Below, in pieces: positions 1-44,869 of a stretch of 64,000 nt of DNA. The translations under genes and the position numbers were made by a program. Below the pieces are notes generated by a model. The model was not told the origin of the DNA, did no database searches, and worked only from the letters and a program-made list of their open reading frames with translations. The DNA is from Erpobdella octoculata (Eukaryota > Annelida > Clitellata > Hirudinida > Erpobdellidae). Numbering within the stretch: position 1 is the stretch's first letter; the number at the start of each line of letters is the position of its first letter. The DNA lies in assembly GCA_963978895.1 (NCBI GenBank), contig OZ022247.1, positions 3,527,452-3,591,451 of the forward strand, written 5' to 3'.

Positions 1-220
1 GAAGAGTGAAGATTTGATTACTGAGGAGCTGCTTGCCTTTTACTTGTATAAATAATAAATTGTTATTTATTAGTTTTTATTTTTTTTTATTTTTTATTTT
101 TTTTCCTATTTTACCGTAGCAACTGACAAATAAAACATTTTTTTATTTTTTTGTTTGTTCCACTCCAATAATGATAAATAAAAATAGCAGCATTAAAATT
201 AACCAATTTCTGCTGCTCAG

Positions 221-14742
<14,522 letters not shown>

Positions 14743-14929
14743 TTTATAATGTTGAACTTTCACTTCTGTGCTGCATTATTTATTTTTTAATTCTATTTCA
14801 TTTTTTTTTAATTGTTCTTCGCTTCTATGTGTTCACTGCAGCATATTTAAAGTCATTTTGGCACCAAAGTACTTTTAATGTATTCATATTTGTTGTTTTA
14901 CTTAAAATTTTTCTTTGACAAACATCAGC

Positions 14930-14935
14930 AATAAA
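14930..14935 (+). terminator. Poly(A) signal of the ADGRV1-like gene
   Basis: AATAAA lies about 190 bases after the TAG stop at 14740-14742. It is the first canonical hexamer downstream of the stop, so it probably ends the main transcript. Confidence 0.5.
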
Positions 14936-15284
14936 ATTTGATTGGTGTGTTTCAATCTGTTAATGATAAAGATGGATAAACTAGTGTTTGCATAGGTACC
15001 GTTGCAATCAGACAGCTTACAAAAATTAGATAAAAGCTTAAAAAACTTCTAATTTAAAAATGAAATAGCAAGTGATCATAAAAATAAATTTAAAAAAATA
15101 TTTGCATTTTCTTTTTTATGACAACCAACTTTCAAACTAAAACTTTAATTTGAAAATGCTGCTATGATTCCAGAAGAGCACTGTTTATGCTTTCCTTATC
15201 AAATGTGAATGCATTAAATATTAAATTACATCAATTAATTGTTTAATAAGTGTTTTGGAAACATCAAAATTATGTACTGTCTTC

Positions 15285-15410
15285 CAGCTTAACCATATCC
15301 TATAAGTTTTAGAGCTGTAAGTGATTGGGAAATTTTAAAAACTTCTACTTCAAGATTTGATTTGTACTGACAAACGAAAGGGTGAAGTTAAACAAAAGCA
15401 TTTAATAAAT
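15285..15410 (+). repeat. Dispersed repeat, copy 1 of a family with 2-3 members here
   Basis: Shares the block order TAAGTTTTAGAGCT, AAGATTTGAT, GACAAAC, GTGAAGTTAAA and AAGCATTTA with 47660-47805. A more distant relative may lie at 52505-52670. Class unknown. Confidence 0.6.
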
Positions 15411-15903
15411 AGATGATTGACTACAGGTACAAAACAGTATATGCCTGTGTCAGTCAGTGATTTTGTAGAACATGTGAAGAAATTAAGTTCTATAGCACTA
15501 ATTCAGTAATTTATATAGCGCTTTCTTCAATGAAATGTTTGAGGATGTTCGGCTAAGAATGGACCAAAAAGGAAGGTTTTAAGCCCGTGGCAAAAAGAAA
15601 TGTGAGACGAAGATGTAACAGAGAGAGAAGGCTGGAGAGAATTCCAGAGTAAGAAGATAAGCATTTGGCAAAAGAGTTAAAATGATATTTGAAAGAACAC
15701 GTAAAGTGTTCATCAGAAGTAGATGCATAAGTTTAAGTTTGTTTCAATAGGATGAACCCGTGTGGAAACAAGTCGATGATGATGATGCAGATGCTACTCA
15801 AAATATAATAAGAAAGTATTATATAATTTCAACACTTCTTTCTGATAGAATATTGCTGCAATTAATAAAAATAAAACTCTTGCAACATAACAGTTATTGA
15901 CAG

Positions 15904-15909
15904 TTTATT
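15904..15909 (-). terminator. Poly(A) signal of NUDT2
   Basis: TTTATT on the plus strand reads AATAAA on the minus strand, about 50 bases past the TAA stop at 15960-15962. Confidence 0.55.
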
Positions 15910-15959
15910 TTAAATTGAAGAATGTAATGAGTTCATGTTTAAATAGATTAACCTCGATT

Positions 15960-16485
15960 TTAAGACTTTACAGGATAATTTAATTTAGCCAAAATTTCCT
16001 GAGAGGTGGTTAACACATGTTTCATTTCATCATATACAACTAAGTCAAGTGAAGTCTCAAAGTTGCACCATTTGAAAGACTGGTGCTCTTCGGATAGTTT
16101 TATATTCTGGTGAGGATTCAAAAGCATTGCTAGATAGTAATAGACAATTTTTGGCTTTGACATGACCAGATACTGAGCTGTTATAGGTGGCACATCAATA
16201 ACTTGTATCTGACTTTTCTCGATATGTGCTTCTTCTTCAGTTTCCCTATATGCCGTCACTAGGGAAGACTCCCCTTTGTCCACATGACCTGCAAATCCAT
16301 TTTTAAAAGTAGTAAGTATGTATTTGTGGAAGAAATTGTTGGTTCAGTTTGTTGTCCCATGTCGCACGCAACTCACCTTTTGGCGGCGTCCAGTGGTGAT
16401 TGCCATATGACGTTTGCAAAAGCAAGTATTCTATAGAGTCGTTAATAACTCTAAAAATTACGAATCCGGCTGCTTGTTTTGCCAT
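15960..16485 (-). CDS. NUDT2: NUDT2, bis(5'-nucleosyl)-tetraphosphatase (asymmetrical)
   Basis: Cytosolic Nudix hydrolase that splits Ap4A to ATP and AMP. Two exons on the minus strand: 16485-16377 and 16288-15960, with the intron (gtgagt...gcag) splitting the first glycine of the Nudix box. The joined product has 145 residues, against 147 in human NUDT2. It starts MAKQAAGFVIFR, continues LLLQTSYGNHHWTPPKG, and has the Nudix box GHVDKGE...YRETEEEAHIE. The catalytic REx2EE glutamates are intact, but the usually conserved Gly after EEA is His (codon CAT). The C-terminal half keeps family landmarks (KPKIVYYYLA, LSEEHQSFKW). I chose the ATG at 16483-16485 because it gives the family length. The frame stays open upstream to ATG 16612-16614, which would add 43 residues including a hydrophobic stretch. 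The gene is divergent from the GalNAc-transferase gene. Confidence 0.93.
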
Positions 16486-16899
16486 TTTCTTTGCAGACAA
16501 ACGCTTAGGCGCCAGAAGCAACACGACGAGCAAAAACGCAACAACAATCACCGAGCGAAAGGTAAATCGAGAAAAACAAGACATTTTGTGTAGAGCTGTC
16601 GTGGCCAACATCATTTCACTTTTTTATTACATTAAACGCTTCTTCTTATATATTAAGAAAATTTAAGTTGTTTATTAAATAAAACTTGGCATTAACTACA
16701 ATACTACGTGACTATGACGCTGGTATACAGACGATCGATTTGCAGAGCCTAATTTAAATCAAACCGCAAAATTTTGTAATACAGGTAAAATAAGACTAGC
16801 TATATTTTAAACATATGTATACCATAAATTTTAGTATTAAATATTTTTCTGAAATTTAATTTGTTTTTTAAATATATGTGTGTGATGTATATATAAGTT

Positions 16900-17031
16900 T
16901 TTAGCTTGACTACGTGTGTGACCGTCGTGAGTGTGTTCTGTTGTGCTGGTACTCGTGTAGCCGACGATATTTTGTTTTAGATTAGAGGATATTAGCAATT
17001 TTAGGACATTTATTTTTGTTTTGTTTTTCTG
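16900..17031 (+). other. Candidate non-coding first exon/promoter region of the GalNAc-transferase gene
   Basis: A CpG-containing patch (16905-16975) in otherwise AT-rich DNA precedes a consensus donor, CTG|GTAAGT at 17031/17032. A matching acceptor (ATTTTAG|GAATTT, exon start 18202) lies upstream of the ATG at 18320. This would make 17032-18201 a 5' UTR intron containing the hAT-like MITE. It is inferred from splice signals only. Confidence 0.35.
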
Positions 17032-17496
17032 GTAAGTTGTTTGTGTGTGTGTATTTTTAAAAATATTTCTAAAGTACGATCTAGACTGTACTGTAGAGTT
17101 GAGTAAAGATAAAAGAGGAAAGAGTAAATAAAGTCAATTATTAATTACACTTACAAAGTCATTAAAATTAAACTCAAATAAAATCAAACATTGTAAGTTT
17201 AAGCTAATAATATCAAATACTGATTTATTATTTCTTTTTTTATTCAGGAGAAGCTATTGCCTAATAGCCCTAATAATAGTAATTTTTTGCAGTTCTATTT
17301 ATTTTAATGAATTTAATGTTTTAAAAAGCAGAAAAGATTCAAGAAGATAAAATTAGATTTGTTTTGTTTAACATTTTCATTTAAAAACAAGATTTTACCT
17401 TTGAAATTAATTTATTTAACAACTCTGAATGTCAGAATGATGTGCATTGTAAATTATTACACATGCTGATTAGGCTTTTTTGATCACCTTTTAGCG

Positions 17497-18151
17497 CAGT
17501 GGTTCTCAACCTTTTTTAGGGGTCCGCAAACTAAAAACATCTAAAAAGTTTTGCGGCACACAAAAATGAAAAAGGAATTTGAAAATAAAAAATTTTTCAT
17601 TTTCACATGTTTGATAATGGCTGAGTTTGTTTACGAAGATCAAAAGTTGTCATTTGCTTGACAACTTCGAGTTGCAAAGTAAAAAATAAAAACTCGAGGA
17701 TCTTCTGATCCTAACGCAACGAAATCAAACTCGATGTACTTTTCTTTAAATTTTCGCTTAACTTTTGGCTTTTTTGTTTAATTGACATTTTTTTAGCTAA
17801 CAATTTAAAAAAAAACTATCCATGGATGAAAAACGAAAAAGTTTATAACTATGACACGTGAAAACTAAGTTTGTAACTATTTGTTGTTGCCTCTCTTCAA
17901 ACATAGACTCACAAATGAAACAAAATCTTTAAAGCCCAGAATTGTACACAAAGTAAAGATATATGTCCTGCCAGTTTTAAAATCTGACACCGAATACAAA
18001 TACATTACAAATTCTAACAATTTGGATTATTAAAAAAAAAACTATGAAATTATTTCAAAGTTTAAAAGCGCAAGGAATTTCAAACATTTTTTTTTTTAAA
18101 TCTCGTGGCACACCTAAAAATCGTTTGCAGCACACAGGTTTAGAATCAATG
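17497..18151. mobile_element. Non-autonomous hAT-like element (MITE), 655 bp
   Basis: The left end CAGTGGTTCTCAACC (17497-17511) is the classic hAT/Charlie-type terminus. The right end GGTTTAGAATCAATG (18137-18151) is its decayed inverted copy (11 of 15 positions). Flanking octamers TTTTAGCG (17489-17496) and TTTTATCC (18152-18159) match at 6 of 8, as expected for an old 8-bp target duplication. No transposase ORF. It ends 168 bp upstream of the GalNAc-transferase start codon. Confidence 0.75.
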
Positions 18152-18319
18152 TTTTATCCATTTGGCCTTTTGTTAATATATTCTTATATATTACATTTTA
18201 GGAATTTATGGAGCTTTGAAAGAATCAGCAGCCAGCCATATATTGTTTAAGTGGGTTTGTCTCACTCCAATAATCAAAAACCTCCTACATCATCACCATC
18301 ATCACCATCATCCTAAAGC

Positions 18320-36344
<18,025 letters not shown>

Positions 36345-36797
36345 TGGACGGAAAGAAGCAAAGAAAAAACGTCGTGTGCGCATTTCTGTCGGTCTGCTGG
36401 TCTCTCGTCCGCCGTCTGTGTATATATCATGTGCATGTGTGTTTGTGTTTGTTTGTTTATATGCATGTGTATGTGAATCTGTATGTTTGTTTGTTTGTTT
36501 GTTTGTATGCATTATAAGTTTCTTGTAACGTGAGGTGTTTATTTTTGATTTTTGTGATTCATTTTTGTCCATCATCATTGAGAATAATTACTTACTTAAC
36601 TAGCTTCTTATTCATATCATTGTGTATTTGATGTTTTTTCCCATGTGTGTGGCTGCTTTGTTCATCTCACCATCAGGTGAGACCTACAATTTCTATGTTG
36701 GGATTTTGCTTATGTAATTTAGCCTTGGTAATTTGTGCACTGGTTTTCCGTCTGGTGAAAAGTTAATTTATGGCTATTGTTTTTTTTTAATTTTTTA

Positions 36798-36803
36798 ATA
36801 AAT
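36798..36803 (+). terminator. Poly(A) signal of the GalNAc-transferase gene
   Basis: AATAAA about 450 bases after the TAG at 36342-36344, the first canonical hexamer in the 3' region. Confidence 0.45.
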
Positions 36804-37497
36804 CGTATTAAAAATATTATAAATGTTTTTTTTTATCACTGTCCATGAAATTTTATTAATTGAACTAATTACTCGTACGGGCTACCTTTAATTTATTTGA
36901 TCATTCATGCAGACTTCTTTGTTCTTTACTTTTCTATCTTTGACAACGAATTCAAAGAAATGTTAAGTTTCTGAGTGCGAGTTTTCTTCTTCTTTAATTG
37001 CAGTTTTGAAGCAGTCGTGCATATAAAAAAAAAATCTGCGAATTTGTAGGTTTGGTAGCATTCGAATATTTGAATAACAATATCTTCATTGTCCATATGT
37101 CATAATGCATTCATAATATAAGTATACAATGCATTCGTTTTACATGCATACAGTACATTAACATTACGTGCATACAATGCATTCATAAAAGAAATATGCA
37201 ATTCTTTCGTAATACAAGCATACATGCATACATAGTAGTTCTGATGTTGGTTTATATATTATTTAACATAATAACTACTTTGTTGAATATGCATTGTATG
37301 CCGTCTGGTATTTTTTTAATTATATGTATATATTCTGTTTAAATGTGAATAATTATTTGGGGAGATTTTTTTTCATATTTTAAAGGTACAATTTTTTTTA
37401 GCTCTGTCACCAATTTCAAATGATTTGTTGCTTTCAATTTCTTTCGCTCTCTCCAATCATCGTGATCTCTCTACACGAAGTGATGATAATGATGATG

Positions 37498-37601
<104 letters not shown>

Positions 37602-38983
37602 GGGGATCTGCATTCCATTGCACATTTATTTTACTTTTTATTCCCTAGGTGGTACTTGACTCAAACACATTACTTTTTATTCGCTAGGTGGTACTTGACT
37701 CAAACACATTACTTGCCACTTTTCACGATACTGATTGATTGTTTTTCATATGATTATGCTATTTAATAATGCATCTGCAAAATTATATGCAAATGATTTC
37801 AAAGGCTAGTTAATTAATTATCTGTTGAATCGTTGAAAGCTATAGGGTTCAATTTGTTTATTTTTTGTTAACAGCTGTTTCTCTTGCATCATAAATTATT
37901 TCCACATCGCCTCACTCACAAACAACAAAAATTTGTCGTTCCTGTCATTTGTAGTTGAAGATTTTAATTAATTCGTTTCGTCGACAATTTGCAGAGACTT
38001 TTAATTACAAAATATCTTTGTAACTCATGACTTGTTGACTGTTTGACGTTGACAATTTTTGATGTTGACGGTTTTTCATCCTGACAATTTAATACAGAGA
38101 ACAAAAAATGCACAGGAAAATTTCTTTTAAAACGGAAAAGTGAAAATAATGAATCGCCCGAGTATATTCAATACTGATAAATTTCAGAAGGAAATTTCCA
38201 ATTTCTCCGTCAGTCACACTGCTCTGACCTCGGAGTAGTAGTTCGGCTGCCCTCCGCGGTCCGTTCAATCAAGTGGTGTATACTCCCCCCCCCAGAGTAG
38301 ATGGTTAGGAGGAAAATAAATTATTGACTGGAGAGAGAACTCGCTTTTGCGTGTGTGAGTGAGTGGGTGGGTGGGTGGTCCTGGTTGGGTGTGGTCGCAC
38401 GCTAAGGAGTTGATTGAGATAAATGACGGCGTCGTGTGTTGTAGTTTGGCGCCGAAGATGGGATGAAGTATTTTTAAATGCTTGTGGAAGGCTGGTTGTA
38501 GAAGGCTTGCCCATATTTTGAATTTTTTGTTTTGTTTTAAGATTACGTGCATCATCAAGATCTTAAGTACATAGGTATACGTAGATGCTATTAAGACAAC
38601 GGATTGTGCCTAGCTAACTATAACAAGGATTAAGCCCGTTCAAAGAGCCAGGGCTAGGGTGCGAGTGGCCCCCAAACAGTGTGTTCTTTACCGATAGGTT
38701 ACCTGACTAATTAATGCTTAGCAATTGTAACGCATTTTTTCTCAAAAAGTTTTCGATGATTTTATATGCACGTGATAAAAACAACTGCGGTAGGAATATT
38801 TCTGCTTATGAAGAATGAAGAATTAGCGTGCGAGAGATCGCCGGTCAAATGAATGTTCAATTATTAATTCTGTTCTTCTTTGTTTATACTTCTCCCGAGA
38901 CATTTCCGAGCAAGAAAACTCTCAATTCGGCTTTCTCAAGAAACAGCAGAGCGACTCACGTGGGTAGTGTGTAGTTGATTTTG

Positions 38984-39280
<297 letters not shown>

Positions 39281-39784
39281 TTTCCTCTCCCTCCCTCCCT
39301 CCCTCTTCCTATCTTTTTATTTCTCTTTTTTTCAGTGTTGTCGAACATGTCTCGACTCAAATATTTGCTGATAGAAGCCTCTAGCTAACTGGCTAAACAA
39401 AAAAAGCCATTCCTTGGTTGCTACCATAGATATCTCTCTATGGTTTCTGGTTGCTGGAACAAAGAAAACCTAAACAAAACTAATGTCTCTGCCACCACAA
39501 TGGAGTCTTCAGTAAGGCATGCTGCAGATCTCATTGGCTTCCATTACTCTTGACTCACTGCAGATTCGCTCATTCGAAACATTCCTCCGAGAATAAATAA
39601 ATAAATTTTCTTCTCCCTGCTAAGTGGGAATTAATTTTAGATATGATTAATTTATTTCGTCTGTTAATACAGATGGCATAATAATAATGTTGTGTAGTTG
39701 TGTCTAACGGGGCACAAAACCAGTTCTGCTATTTGGCTTGCCTAACTAAGATATGTTGCTATCAAAGATGCATCGTTGCACTGT

Positions 39785-40215
39785 ATCTTGATTATATGAT
39801 GTATTATCATGTATTTGTTGTATCTTGATCATAGGATCTATTTATGGTGGTTATTTTATTTATTGTATCTTGATCATGTGATCTATTTATTGTATCTTGA
39901 TCACATGATCTATTTTTTGCATCTTGATTATGTTACCTATTTATTGTATCTTGATCGTATGATATATGTTTTGCACCGTGATCATGTGATCTATTTATTG
40001 TATCTTGATCATGTAGTCTGTGTATTGTATTTTGATCATGTGATCTATTTAATCCATCTTGATCATGTGATCATGCGATATTGTATTTTGATCATGCTAT
40101 CTATTTATTGTATTTTGATCATGTGATCTATTTAATGAATCTCTTTGTGGAACTTAATGAATCTCTTTGTGGAACTTAATGAATCTCTTTGTGGAACTTA
40201 ATGAATCTCTTTGTT
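39785..40215. repeat. Two adjacent minisatellites (about 25 bp and 22 bp)
   Basis: TATCTTGATCATGTGATCTATTTATTG-type units (the GATC-rich core is partly palindromic) are followed at 40131 by about four copies of AATGAATCTCTTTGTGGAACTT-type units of 22 bp. Confidence 0.85.
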
Positions 40216-40689
40216 TTCAATGCTAACTAACAGCTCATTTCAGAACGTATTTCAGCAATTTTTCTTTAAAATTCTGCAACATTTTGAATATAATTTTAAA
40301 CTAAGCAAACAAAAAATGAAAAAAATGGGGAAAAAATCTCTCTCTTTCGATGCTCTGATTATAAACGACGAGAACGTGACTCGGCCTACTAGCGATTCCA
40401 ATTTGCATGGAGCGGGGTCGCTGGAGAAGACAGCCGAAAAGAGAGAGAAATGGCTGAGATCGTTAGCCGGGGTTAGAAGCATAAATATGTTAGCAGTTTT
40501 GGCAGCGGTTCGCCTCGGCTGTAAATAGAGGCAGCAGGAGCAGTTAGTGTCGTCGGCTGTGGTTTTTACGAGAGCCACGTTCGGAGTCGTAAAGCAGCGG
40601 CTAACATTAACTGCAGGCAGGCACAAGAAGATTGAGACGCCAATAACAGAGTTTTATTTTAAGAGCTTATAATAACAGTAATAACGATG

Positions 40690-40853
40690 TAGGTGGTGAT
40701 GATAGTCGCGGAGATGATGATAATGTTTATGGTGGTGATGATGATGGTGGTGGGGATGATGATCTGACGGTGATGATGATGATAATGTTTATGGTGGTGA
40801 TGATGATGGTGGTGGGGATGATGATCTGACGGTGATGATGATGGTGGTGGTGG

Positions 40854-40884
<31 letters not shown>

Positions 40885-41120
40885 GGAAACGTCCGCTGTG
40901 CTGCTGGTCGAACTAAAACCGCTTCCGGCAAAATTCCCCTCATTTAAAAAGAAGGTTCGTTTCGTTTACGTGGGGTGACTGTTTAATACTTTAGTGGTGG
41001 TATGAGTGGAAGAAATGCAGTTGATGATGATGGTGGTGGTGATGATGGTGGTGATCGTGGTGATGATGGTGGTGACGATGAAGATGACGATGATGATGGG
41101 GTGATGACGATGATACAGAT
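40690..41120. repeat. (GAT/GGT)n repeat region with a nested 60-bp duplication
   Basis: Trinucleotide-like GATGATGGTGGT repeats. The segment ending GGGGATGATGATCTGACGG occurs twice (ending about 40772 and 40832). Confidence 0.85.
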
Positions 41121-42055
41121 AATGCTGATGATGATAAGACGATTCTAAAATAAAAGAAGTTTCAGAGTTTCAGTGAAGTTTTATGACAAGAGTGGAATCA
41201 TTAAATAATGTCTGTCTGCTAGAACACAAATCCGCGCAAGCACTTACACACATTCAAGCAAACGCACCTTCAAATACAAATAAAAATAAAAATACAAATA
41301 CAACATTCAAGCAAACGCACCTTCAAATACAAATAAAAATAAAAATACAAATACAAACACAAATACAAACACAAACAAATACAAACACAAACACAAACAC
41401 AACACAAATACAAATACAAATACACATACAAATACTTATACTTATACGGTATACCTACATACTCACGCGCATACGCACACCTACAAATACATTTACATGA
41501 ACAAATACAATTGCATACACAAATACACATACACACGAGCACATAGACCTATACACAACACACATACATACTGGTACAAAGACACGCACACACACCTACT
41601 CGTCAGAGGCGGCACGCATGGACCACCAACAGCAGACGGTTTGAAATTCCTTTAACAATTCCGATTTTGGCCGCGACTAACGTGCATCCGCCATCATGAC
41701 TTCTTGTGGCAAAAAGACTTCAAAAAATGAGCGCCAGTTGATATTTTTAGACTAAAAGTAAAACTGATCAAAATTTTCGAAACATTTTAATTCTAATAAC
41801 AATACGAATTAATGAATGAATGAATAAATAAATAAATAGATATTTAAATTCGAGGAAATTTCTTCTGGAATTATTCCGTTAGGAGGAGTTAGTTGCATTC
41901 GTTTCAAGTGGGTGCATTTCTGTACACGGTGAATTTAATACGATCAATACTGCTCTATCTAACGTTGCGTGAATTTTGATTTCTCAAAGAAATAGTATTT
42001 AATAAATGAAACCAACGTTTTATTTTCATTACTCACAGCATACAACATTTAGAGC

Positions 42056-42306
<251 letters not shown>

Positions 42307-42641
42307 TTTACGGGGAAGAACAAAATGGCGTTAAAAATTTTCTAACGATGCTCTCCTCCGCTAAAACGTCTTTTCCACATAAACTTGAAAAAATCTCTCC
42401 AGAGTGCGACCGGCGGTGCCTTTTAGATCAAACTTCTTTCTCGGTTGGTTTCAGACCAGAACCGCTCCAGCTAAAAAGGAAAAAAACCGTCAAAAAGCAT
42501 AAACGCCACGGAATGAGCGGATTATTCGCCGCCGGCGACGGAGCGGGCAAACAAGGACAGTGCAGCTGTCTGCTAGTTTTTAGAGCATTGCTTGCTCAAT
42601 CTGACACGCGGTAAACTATAATTTATTATTAACGAATGCAC

Positions 42642-42678
42642 CACGTGACCGTCATTAGCATATGCAAATAGGCACGTG
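42642..42678 (+). promoter_or_regulatory. Octamer flanked by two CACGTG E-boxes
   Basis: CACGTG at 42642-42647 and 42673-42678 flank ATGCAAAT (42662-42669), the classical POU-domain octamer, within 37 bp. It lies about 420 bp upstream of the KCNMB-like exon and next to a CpG-richer block. A promoter or enhancer role is inference only. Confidence 0.35.
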
Positions 42679-43098
42679 CTCGAATAAATTATTTTTTAAT
42701 TGGTTTACGGTTGAGCGAGACGTTTCTATGGAAACCATTCCACGGTACTAGTAGTAGTGGTGGATTGCGGTGTCCACCAAATCCATCAACAGTTCGTACA
42801 CACTGATCCGTTGTAAGATAAAACGACCAATTAGTTTGTCCACCAGTACCCGGATCCCGCCCGGTGGCGGTATGTCCAAGTACATTATCATCATCACCCG
42901 ACACCCGAGATATAATAAACCTTACTTTGTCAAACTGGAGGCGTTCCTTGAAGAAAAATAAACTTGATTTAAGCAAACTTTCTAATTAGACTTGAAGTAC
43001 ATAATTGAACGAGTTAACCAGGTCAATAACACCTTTATTACATTCAATTTCAATTTTGTGTGTGTCTGAATGAACATAATGCACGTAATTTTACAGCG

Positions 43099-43569
43099 AT
43101 GGCGAGCGCATGTTCCATAGTCATGGCCAACGACTCCACCATGATGGGAGGAGCGGATACGGGCAGATCTGCCATCCACACGAGGGCCAGCACCTGCGTT
43201 CTGGTCACCCTCTCCCTCGTGTCGGCTCTGGTTCTGGTCGTGTGCGGTGTTTTAGTCGTCAGGGAGTGGGCCCTTTCGAGGACCTTCGAAGCGACCGAGT
43301 GCAGCGTTCGAAACGTGACTTACTTGAGCCAGGACAGGGAATGCGTACACTGCACCACCGGGGCCAAGGACGGCAAGGCTAGACTCGAGAAAGGTCTCCA
43401 GCAGGGTGGTGGAAACAGCGGCGGCGTCCACGCGGGGGGAGGGTCGACTTGTACCACGGCACACTTCCCGTGCCTCCAGGTCATCGTCTCCTACGGACCG
43501 AACAACGCCACTGCACGACGGGCGATACTCTTTGAAAACAGTGTCCAGGCAACTGGAATGCACAGAGAA
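43099..43569 (+). CDS. BK-channel beta-subunit (KCNMB)/TipE-like protein, one exon
   Basis: KCNMB proteins have two membrane spans around a cysteine-rich extracellular loop and tune Slo1 (BK) channel gating. This 157-codon GC-rich exon has a short N-terminus, one hydrophobic segment at about residues 33-55 (CVLVTLSLVSALVLVVCGV), then the family-like loop: ATECSVRNVTYL with a glycosylation site, C82 and C85, a Gly-rich insert at about 103-116, FPCLQVIVSYG, NAT, and ARRAILFENSVQ. It ends in HRE|gtaaga, a good donor. TTTTACAG just before the ATG (43091-43096) suggests an upstream untranslated exon; alternatively the frame is open to an ATG-like codon at 43060. The exon(s) with the final loop cysteines and second membrane span were not found in the window. 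TipE-family proteins share this topology, so the subfamily is tentative. Confidence 0.7.
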
Positions 43570-44303
43570 GTAAGAATTTCGCGTGTCAAATTTTATACGC
43601 TTTTCCACTCTTTCCACTTAAATAGCGTTTTAAACGCAACTCTTCTTTTTTCTTATGATTTTCTTATACAATTTGTTCAAATACAATTTTTAATATACAA
43701 TTGTTTTAAATAAAAATATCTTAATGGAATTTCTTTAATACAAACTTTTCTTTAATAAAATTATTTTGGTATAAATATATTAAATTAATAAATATTTTAA
43801 TGCCGTTTTTTCATTTAATTTTTTCAAAGCAATTCTTTGAAAACTATTTTGCTAATAAAACTCTTCAAGAGGGTCTTTTCTTAGAAACGATAAAAAATGC
43901 ATAAAATTAATTTAAAATAAGATTGCTTTAAAGGGCGCCAATCCTAATGGGATGATAATTATACTGAAAAGGTCCGCGTTTCTTGAAATTGCACGAAAAT
44001 TCCTGGCAATTTCAAACTGGACTTTAAGATGAAAATGCGGTATTATAAATGCATATAAACAAAAAGTTTCAAATTTGAGAAAAATGATTTACAAAGAAAA
44101 AAAGAGAAAACAACCTCGTTGTATGTAGGTCGTTATTATTTATTATGTATATTTTACTCTCAAGTAAGCAGAATGCTGCGTAAAGCATAGAAGAGCACTC
44201 TATCGGAAGCGCTTCTTCGCCGACTGTATTTAGATTATTATGACACCATAAAGTAGGTAAGCAAGTGTTATTAAAAATGAAAGGCGATGTAAGGATGGTG
44301 ACA

Positions 44304-44484
44304 ACTCCGCCTCGCTAATTGCGAGCCAGTCCCAAGCCTGGATAAAGGAGGAGGGACAGTTAAAAGGAACAAATTTTGATCCACGACAGGAAGTACTTAT
44401 ACACTTCCTACATACAGCCAATTCAGTCTTAAAACACTTAGTGTAGAGGACTATAAACTATCATAAAAAAAAAAAAAAAAAAAA
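44304..44484 (+). mobile_element. Poly(A)-tailed retroposed insert with 13-bp target duplication
   Basis: AAGGATGGTGACA occurs at 44291-44303 and again at 44485-44497, exactly flanking a 181-bp insert that ends in about 20 A residues (44465-44484). This is the hallmark of LINE-mediated retroposition. The body contains TCCCAAGCCTGGATAAAGG, similar to the 3' region of common animal LINE/SINE families, so it is probably a SINE or a 5'-truncated LINE. Confidence 0.8.
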
Positions 44485-44869
44485 AAGGATGGTGACAGCG
44501 TTGTTCATTGGGAGTTCCTGTTATTGTCACGTTGGGTGGTATTAACAGGATTTCTCAGGTCATGGGTCGTTACAAACGGGTTCAGAGGTCATTTGCAGGT
44601 TTTTTTTTTAAATTTTATTGTGTTTTGAAAAAGGTGAAGTGTTGTCTTTTTTTCTAATAGTGAAATATTTCTAAGAACAGAGAAAAAGAGAAGAAAGAAA
44701 AAAAAGAGAGGGAAGAGAGAGATAGAGAGAGGAAGAGAGAGAGAAAGAGGTAGAGATAAGACCACACACACACAGACATCTCAGCTTTGTTATGCTCTTG
44801 CTGATTTCTAATTTATATGTCAGACCAAGTGGAAAGTATCCTATGACCGATTGTTTTCCTTTTTACGAT

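Larger units (their letters stand above)
14743..15903. other. Intergenic spacer between ADGRV1-like gene and NUDT2
   Basis: The genes converge here. The spacer holds the ADGRV1 3' UTR, a dispersed-repeat copy at 15285-15410 that is also seen near 47660-47805, and a segment at about 15480-15740 (starting ATATAGCGCTTTC) that resembles a dispersed repeat. No ORF of substance is present. Confidence 0.6.

Noticed and set aside
1..60. Possible end of an upstream ADGRV1-like exon
   Set aside because: One frame is open for 17 codons, but no donor joins it in phase to the exon at 221.
40211..40528. 105-residue ORF with a charged segment
   Set aside because: No recognisable domain. It begins in low-complexity sequence; more likely part of a regulatory or untranslated segment.
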